Source of the DNA: Alkalibacillus silvisoli
GTDB lineage: Bacteria > Bacillota > Bacilli > Bacillales > Alkalibacillaceae
Length of the DNA stretch: 10,583 nucleotides
Assembly (NCBI RefSeq): GCF_039521975.1
Contig: NZ_BAAACZ010000012.1
Span: forward strand, 1 to 10,583
Direction of reading: 5' to 3'
Shown: piece after piece, positions 5,827-10,583 of the stretch
Position numbering within the stretch: the stretch's first letter is position 1
Layout: every line of letters begins with the position of its first letter
Program-made: the position numbers and the translations under genes
Notes under the pieces: model-generated
What the model saw: only the letters and a program-made list of their open reading frames with translations
Told to the model about the DNA's origin: nothing
Databases searched by the model: none

Positions 5827-6513
5827 ATGATTGAGATGAAGAATGTATATAAAGTTTATGATAATGGCGTCACAGCATTAAATGGTGTTTCAACAACGAT
5901 CAAAGACGGTGAATTCGTTTATGTTGTCGGTCCAAGTGGTGCGGGTAAGTCGTCTTTCATTAAAATGATGTACCGAGAAGAAATTTCAACAAAAGGACAA
6001 GTCAGCATTAATCATGTAGATGTTAGTGATATGAAGCTAAAGGAAGTTCCATTTTTACGTCGTGGAATCGGCGTTATCTTTCAGGATTTCAAGCTGTTAC
6101 CGACACTTACTGTATATGAAAATGTTGCGTTTGCTTTAGAAGTAATTGAAGAGCATCCAAAGAAAATCCGTCGTCGTGTGATGGATGTGTTAGATCGAGT
6201 TGGTTTAAAACATAAGGCGAGATTTATTCCGGCGCAATTATCAGGTGGTGAACAGCAACGTGTCGCGATTGCTAGAGCCATTGTGAATAGCCCAAAAATT
6301 GTTATTGCCGATGAGCCAACAGGTAACCTAGACCCAGAAACATCGTGGGAGATTATGAGGATTTTTGAAGAGATTAATACAAGCGGAACAACTGTGATCA
6401 TGGCGACTCACAGTAAGGAGATTGTTAATAAAATTCGTAGACGTGTCATTGCTATGGAGAACGGTAAAATCGTAAGAGACGAGCATCGAGGGGAATACGG
6501 ATATGAAGATTAA
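5827..6513 (+). CDS. ftsE: Cell division ATP-binding protein FtsE
   Basis: FtsE is the cytoplasmic ATPase of the FtsEX complex, an ABC-type system that transmits ATP hydrolysis across the membrane to switch on peptidoglycan hydrolases. The 228-residue product is the normal length. Walker A GPSGAGKS is at 35-42 (Lys41), the Q-loop lies in VIFQDFKLLPTLTVYENV, the ABC signature LSGGE at 138-142, Walker B with catalytic Glu163 in IADEPTG, and the switch His195 in MATHSKEI. The ATG at 5827 has AGGTGG 6 nt upstream and a second AGGAGG at 5805. The 3' end overlaps ftsX by 11 nt, so the two are translationally coupled. In Bacillus subtilis FtsEX activates CwlO for wall elongation and also affects entry into sporulation. 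Confidence 0.97.
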   Translation: MIEMKNVYKVYDNGVTALNGVSTTIKDGEFVYVVGPSGAGKSSFIKMMYREEISTKGQVSINHVDVSDMKLKEVPFLRRGIGVIFQDFKLLPTLTVYENVAFALEVIEEHPKKIRRRVMDVLDRVGLKHKARFIPAQLSGGEQQRVAIARAIVNSPKIVIADEPTGNLDPETSWEIMRIFEEINTSGTTVIMATHSKEIVNKIRRRVIAMENGKIVRDEHRGEYGYED

Positions 6514-7396
6514 TACATTTAAGAGACATTTAAGAGAAGGAACGAAAAATTTAATTAGAAATAGTTGGATGACAGTAGCCGCAGTTGGTGCTGTAACGAC
6601 AACACTTGTTTTAGTAGCAGTGTTCTTAATGTTAATGCTGAACCTAAACCAAATTGCGGATAATATAGAGTCTGATGCTGAGATTAAAGTGTTTATTGAT
6701 TTAAGTGCTGAAGAAGAGGATATTGATGAATTAGGTCAAAACATAGAAGAGATTAATAGAGTTGAAGAGCATCACTTTTCTTCAAAAGATGAAGAACTAG
6801 AAGCATTAATAGAAGACTTAGGAGAAGATGGGGAAGCTTGGGAGATGTTTGAACAAGATAACCCATTAAATGATGCTTATGTTGTTCAAACATATGATGC
6901 TGAAGACTTGGCTGGTGTAGCATCGACTATTGAAGAGTTCTCAAATGTTGATGAGGTTGATTATGGTAGCGAAACTGTCGAACGTTTACTAGATTTCAAC
7001 CAATATGCTAGATATATTGGGATCACATTTATAGCAGCTCTATTATTAACGGCGATTTTCTTAATTTCTAACACCATTAAGATGACGATTACAGCTAGAA
7101 GAGATGAGATTGGTATTATGCGCTTAGTTGGTGCGAAGAACAGCTTTATTCGTTGGCCTTTCTTTATTGAAGGTATGTTGACAGGTGTGATTGGTTCGAT
7201 CATTCCTATTGCGCTCGTTCTTGGTGGTTATCATTTCTTATACTTGAATTTAAGTGATCGATTGAACTTCCAATTCATGGAACTGCTGCCTTGGAATCCA
7301 TTTGCTTGGCAATTATCACTCATGCTATTAGCTATTGGTGCCTTCATTGGTATTTGGGGAAGTGTCATGAGTGTTCGTAAATTCTTAAAAGTATAA
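6503..7396 (+). CDS. ftsX: Cell division membrane protein FtsX
   Basis: FtsX is the membrane half of FtsEX; its outer domain binds the coiled coil of a partner wall hydrolase. The 297 residues show four membrane segments (about 23-48, 171-193, 220-247 and 270-290), with a large extracytoplasmic domain at about 50-168 between the first two, the standard fold of the family. The region after the second segment (MTITARRDEIGIMRLVGA) is the conserved cytoplasmic loop that couples to FtsE. The ectodomain is strikingly acidic: 39 Asp/Glu and 4 Lys/Arg between residues 51 and 165. The start ATG at 6503 lies inside the end of ftsE, with GAGGGG 9 nt upstream. A secreted M23 peptidase gene follows after 34 nt and is the likely partner. 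Confidence 0.96.
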   Translation: MKINTFKRHLREGTKNLIRNSWMTVAAVGAVTTTLVLVAVFLMLMLNLNQIADNIESDAEIKVFIDLSAEEEDIDELGQNIEEINRVEEHHFSSKDEELEALIEDLGEDGEAWEMFEQDNPLNDAYVVQTYDAEDLAGVASTIEEFSNVDEVDYGSETVERLLDFNQYARYIGITFIAALLLTAIFLISNTIKMTITARRDEIGIMRLVGAKNSFIRWPFFIEGMLTGVIGSIIPIALVLGGYHFLYLNLSDRLNFQFMELLPWNPFAWQLSLMLLAIGAFIGIWGSVMSVRKFLKV

Positions 7397-7430
7397 ATCG
7401 AAATAAACAAACCAAAAGGGGAGAAACTAA

Positions 7431-8798
7431 TTGGCTAAAAAAGTTATACCATTTCTAACTTTGACTCTAGTTATTGGTGTCATAATGTTTACAGATTCCA
7501 ACACCGTTGAGGCGAATCAGTCGGTAGAAGATATTGAAAAAGAGTTAGATGAAGTCCAAGAAGAAAGAGAAAGTGTTTCTCAAGAGATTGAAAGTTTAAA
7601 AGATGAATTAAGTGAATTAGAATCACAACAAGAAGAAACAGAAGATGAGTTGTCTAGAATTGACAATGAAATTGAACAAGCAGAATTAGAAGTTAGACAA
7701 AAGGAATTAGATATTGAGCACACTGAAACTGAGATTCGCAAACTAGAATCAGAAATTCAGGAACTAGAAAATGAGATTAACGACTTAATAGAAGAGATTG
7801 AAGCGTTAGAGGAAGAGATTGTAGAAACTGAAGAACGAGTTGAGCAGCGTGAAGGTGTGTTAAAAGATCGCCTTCGCTCCCTTCAGCGTAACGGCGGATC
7901 TGTAAAATATATGGAAGTCATTATGGGAGCAAGTGATTTTGGTGATTTTATTAGCCGTTCTGCAGCGGTTAATAAAGTGATGGACCAAGATCAAAACATT
8001 ATCCACCAGCACTTTGAAGATATTCAGTTTTTAGAGGAATCGGTAAGTAAAGTAGAAGAATCTAAAGACCAAGTAGAAGAAAACAAACAAATTGTTGAAA
8101 ATAATAAAGGTGAACTAGAAGGTAAACAGCAATCACTAGTTACACAAAAGCAAGAGCTTGACAGTTTAATTGCTTCTCTTGGTGAGCGTAAAGATGAGCA
8201 GCAAGTTATGTTAGCGAGTTTAAATGAACAACAAGATGATTTAGAAAAATATCAAGTATCGCTTGCAGAGGAACAAGAAATACTAGCTGCTCGTGAACAA
8301 TCCTTACAAAACCAAAAAGAAGCTGCAGAAACACAACCTTCTGCAACGCAATCAGGAGGTAGTGGAAAATTCATTACCCCTATGCAAGGTTATTTAACAT
8401 CTCCATATAAACCAAGCCATAGGCCAAATCACAATGGTATTGATATGGGTGGTAATGGAAGTCCTCCGATATATGCTGCGGCTACAGGTGAAGTTTACCG
8501 AGTAACATCAGGTTGTACTGTTGGTAATACTGGTTGTGGTGGGGGATATGGTAATGTCGTTTATATGACACACTATATCGATGGTGTTCCATACGATACA
8601 GTTTATGCACACCTCTCATCAGTTAACGTGAGTGTGGGTGATGTGGTCCAACAAGGGCAACAGATCGGTAATATGGGTAATACGGGACATTCTTATGGTC
8701 CGCACTTACACTTTGAAATTCACCGTGGTGGTCCGTGGAATGACGAAAAATCTAATGCAGTTGACCCAAAACAATATATAAGTGTTCCGTCACGATAA
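7431..8798 (+). CDS. Secreted coiled-coil M23 peptidase, probable FtsEX-controlled peptidoglycan hydrolase
   Basis: The 455-residue product starts at a TTG with AAGGGGAG 7 nt upstream. Residues 1-28 form a signal peptide (cleavage after VEA). Two long, Glu-rich coiled coils (about 30-145 and 195-305) flank a helical segment with YMEVIMGASDFGDFI (160-174). That motif is typical of the FtsX-partner family (PcsB, CwlO N-terminus, EnvC). The C-terminal M23/LytM domain (about 315-450) keeps all expected zinc and catalytic residues: H334 and D338 (HNGID), H394 (YAHL) and H425/H427 (HLH). Unlike EnvC it should therefore be an active endopeptidase cutting peptide cross-bridges. C362 and C369 lie in a small loop and could form a disulfide. 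Its place just after ftsX suggests that FtsEX controls it; this is inference. CwlO of Bacillus subtilis has an NlpC/P60 domain instead and is encoded elsewhere. Confidence 0.92.
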   Translation: MAKKVIPFLTLTLVIGVIMFTDSNTVEANQSVEDIEKELDEVQEERESVSQEIESLKDELSELESQQEETEDELSRIDNEIEQAELEVRQKELDIEHTETEIRKLESEIQELENEINDLIEEIEALEEEIVETEERVEQREGVLKDRLRSLQRNGGSVKYMEVIMGASDFGDFISRSAAVNKVMDQDQNIIHQHFEDIQFLEESVSKVEESKDQVEENKQIVENNKGELEGKQQSLVTQKQELDSLIASLGERKDEQQVMLASLNEQQDDLEKYQVSLAEEQEILAAREQSLQNQKEAAETQPSATQSGGSGKFITPMQGYLTSPYKPSHRPNHNGIDMGGNGSPPIYAAATGEVYRVTSGCTVGNTGCGGGYGNVVYMTHYIDGVPYDTVYAHLSSVNVSVGDVVQQGQQIGNMGNTGHSYGPHLHFEIHRGGPWNDEKSNAVDPKQYISVPSR

Positions 8799-8852
8799 AC
8801 TAATTTGCTCAGTAAAATCTTAGCTTTTACTTGAACGTATAATTATAGTAAT

Positions 8853-8888
8853 ATAAAAGCATCGCACAGTTTAGTGTGATGCTTTTAT
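8853..8888 (+). terminator. Rho-independent terminator of the ftsEX-M23 operon
   Basis: ATAAAAGCATCGCAC (8853-8867) pairs with GTGTGATGCTTTTAT (8874-8888) over 15 positions with one G-U pair and a 6-nt loop. The A and T residues at the stem base and the following T-rich stretch fit termination. It lies 55 nt after the peptidase stop, separating this operon from ctpB. Confidence 0.8.
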
Positions 8889-8988
8889 GTTATTATTATA
8901 TGTCAAAGGTTTATGGTGCTTAGGCTTAGCATAGACTTATATGATTGTGATTTACAAAATCTAAAAGCGTTTGCTGGGGTGAGAGATC

Positions 8989-10470
8989 TTGAATTTGAGC
9001 AGAAAGTATTTAATTTTATTAGTTTTAGTCGCCTTTTTAGTCGGAGGAGCAGTCTCTGCTACAGCTATGACATTAGCAAGTGGCAGTGATGATCAGCCAA
9101 ACGATGAAGCAACCGAACAAGAAGAAATGCCAGATGATGAAATTCATAATGATATTGAAGAAAATGAAGAGCTGTCAGAAGAATATACGAAAATCGAACA
9201 AGTCATAAGTATGATTGATGAATACTACATAGATGAAGTCGATGCCAATGCTCTTTATGATGGAGCTGTTGAAGGAATTGTTAGTTCATTGGATGATCCT
9301 TTCAGTGAGTACATGGATTCTGAAATGACAGAGCAATTTAATCAATCACTCGAGTCTTCATTTGAAGGAATTGGTGCAGAAGTAACACAGCGTGAAGGTC
9401 ACATCACCATAATTGCCCCATTAAGTGATTCGCCGGCTGAAGAAGCGGGTGTTAGACCGAATGATCGTATTTTAGAAGTTGATGGTGAATCAGTTGAAGG
9501 TGATACAGTTAATGAAGCCGTTCAATTAATTCGCGGTGAAAAAGGGTCGGATGTAGTCTTAACTGTTGACAGACCTGGTGAGGATGAACCTTTTGATATT
9601 ACGATTACACGAGACACCATACCATTAGAAACTGTACGCTCTCATGTTGAGGAGCATGATGGTGAAACAGTAGGTGTCTTAGAGATTACGTCATTTGGTG
9701 AAGGAACAGCAGAAGAATTCAATGAGGAATTAGCTTATTTAGAAGAAGATGAAAATATTGATGGATTAGTAATAGATGTTCGTGGTAATCCTGGTGGTTT
9801 ATTTGATGCTGTAGAACAAGTGCTTTCACACTTCATGGATGGAGAAGAACCTTATGTCTATACTGACAGGCATGATATAGAACCAGAACCTTATCATTTA
9901 GACGGGCAGGGTGTTAAAGATTACCCGGTTTCAGTATTGATTAATGAGGGAAGTGCGAGTGCTTCAGAAATTCTAGCAGCAGCATTAAACGAAGTGAATG
10001 GTTATGAAATTATTGGTGAAACCACATTTGGTAAAGGTACTGTACAGCAAACGTTACCACTAGAAGACGGGATGCTTAAAATTACAGTGCTTGATTGGAT
10101 TACACCAGATGGCAACCGTATCGAAGAAGTAGGCGTTGAACCGACGATCGAACAAAGACAGCCAGAGTATTTTTATTCAACATTAATTCAAACCGAAGAG
10201 CCTTTAGAATATGATCTAAACAACTCAGAAGTCGAAAAACTTCAACTGATGCTTGAAGGGTTAGGTTATGAAGTAGGTCGTACAGATGGTTATTATGATA
10301 CAGATACTGTAGGGGTTGTTGAAGCGTTCCAGCAAGATGAAGGGTTAGAGGTTACCGGTGTAGTTGATGAAGAAACAGAAAACCGTTTAGAAGAGTTAAT
10401 ATTAGAAGCTGTTATGGAACCTGAAAATGACCTACAACTACAACGTGCGATCGAAGCTTTATATGAATAA
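8989..10470 (+). CDS. ctpB: Carboxy-terminal processing serine protease CtpB (PDZ / S41 / peptidoglycan-binding)
   Basis: The 493-residue protein has an N-terminal membrane anchor or signal (about 7-30), an acidic linker (about 33-65), a PDZ domain (about 123-197), the S41 protease core and a C-terminal peptidoglycan-binding domain (about 413-475). The Ser-Lys-Gln catalytic set is visible as Ser324 in GSASASE, Lys349 in FGKGTVQQ and Gln353, with the 25- and 4-residue spacing of the family. In Bacillus subtilis CtpB acts in the space between forespore and mother cell, cutting SpoIVFA to release the sigma-K activation step. The same role here is inferred from architecture and synteny. The TTG start at 8989 has GGGGTGAG about 5 nt upstream; another TTG two codons later is possible. 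It sits between two terminators and is probably transcribed alone. Confidence 0.94.
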   Translation: MNLSRKYLILLVLVAFLVGGAVSATAMTLASGSDDQPNDEATEQEEMPDDEIHNDIEENEELSEEYTKIEQVISMIDEYYIDEVDANALYDGAVEGIVSSLDDPFSEYMDSEMTEQFNQSLESSFEGIGAEVTQREGHITIIAPLSDSPAEEAGVRPNDRILEVDGESVEGDTVNEAVQLIRGEKGSDVVLTVDRPGEDEPFDITITRDTIPLETVRSHVEEHDGETVGVLEITSFGEGTAEEFNEELAYLEEDENIDGLVIDVRGNPGGLFDAVEQVLSHFMDGEEPYVYTDRHDIEPEPYHLDGQGVKDYPVSVLINEGSASASEILAAALNEVNGYEIIGETTFGKGTVQQTLPLEDGMLKITVLDWITPDGNRIEEVGVEPTIEQRQPEYFYSTLIQTEEPLEYDLNNSEVEKLQLMLEGLGYEVGRTDGYYDTDTVGVVEAFQQDEGLEVTGVVDEETENRLEELILEAVMEPENDLQLQRAIEALYE

Positions 10471-10481
10471 AATGCTTGTTT

Positions 10482-10514
10482 ATAGATGGCTCACTTGTTG
10501 AGTCATCTATTTTT
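10482..10514 (+). terminator. Rho-independent terminator of ctpB
   Basis: ATAGATGGCTCA (10482-10493) pairs with TGAGTCATCTAT (10499-10510) with one G-U pair and a 5-nt loop, followed by TTTT. It begins 12 nt after the ctpB stop. Confidence 0.88.
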
Positions 10515-10567
10515 AAGGCTCTACAATATTTGTTGGGGTAGAGACACAATTCAGAGTGAGGTTTTGG

Positions 10568-10583
10568 ATGGCGGCCGTTGGCG
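10568..10583 (+). CDS. Possible start of the next gene, cut by the window edge
   Basis: An ATG at 10568 is preceded by AGTGAGG (10555-10561) at 6-nt spacing and opens a frame beginning MAAVG. An in-frame GTG at 10556 (MRFWMAAVG) is an alternative start. Only five codons are visible. In related Bacillaceae a PDZ-containing membrane protein of the MinJ type often follows ctpB, which would fit, but the visible residues cannot establish it. Confidence 0.3.

Overview
The window looks like core chromosome from a low-GC, endospore-forming-type Firmicute of the family Bacillaceae. It carries the syntenic block secA - prfB - cccB - ftsE - ftsX - (M23 peptidase) - ctpB, all on the + strand, with AGGAGG-like ribosome binding sites and Rho-independent terminators. 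Extracytoplasmic protein segments are very acidic: the mature CccB has about 20 Asp/Glu and no Lys/Arg, and the FtsX ectodomain has 39 acidic against 4 basic residues. This suggests a haloalkaliphilic or alkaliphilic member of the family (inference).

Layout. Positions 1-215 hold no clear gene. Positions 216-419 encode an unrecognised 67-residue protein with a CxxC motif, followed by a strong two-part terminator (446-509). An array of 13 (plus one decayed) copies of a 13-bp core, TTTATCAGCGCTC, fills 570-846. secA (1029-3539) ends in a 13-bp terminator. prfB (3698-4802) has its own extended -10 promoter and the classical autoregulatory +1 frameshift site. cccB (4857-5186), a lipoprotein cytochrome c551, probably shares the prfB transcript and ends in a strong terminator. 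A second array (5248-5403) carries 8 copies of exactly the same core in the opposite orientation. A 19-bp perfect inverted repeat with a T tail (5460-5518) follows with no gene in front of it, then about 300 nt of AT-rich noncoding DNA leads to ftsE.

The operon ftsE (5827-6513) - ftsX (6503-7396) - M23 peptidase (7431-8798) encodes a cell-wall hydrolase control module: the FtsEX ABC-type complex and, directly downstream, a secreted coiled-coil peptidase with intact zinc and catalytic residues. It ends in a terminator (8853-8888). ctpB (8989-10470), a PDZ/S41 protease with a peptidoglycan-binding tail, stands alone between terminators. A possible start of another gene lies at the right edge.

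The genes themselves are ordinary for the family. The most unusual content is the pair of oppositely oriented short-repeat arrays, each lying just after a terminator. The orphan 19-bp inverted repeat and the small CxxC protein are also unexplained.
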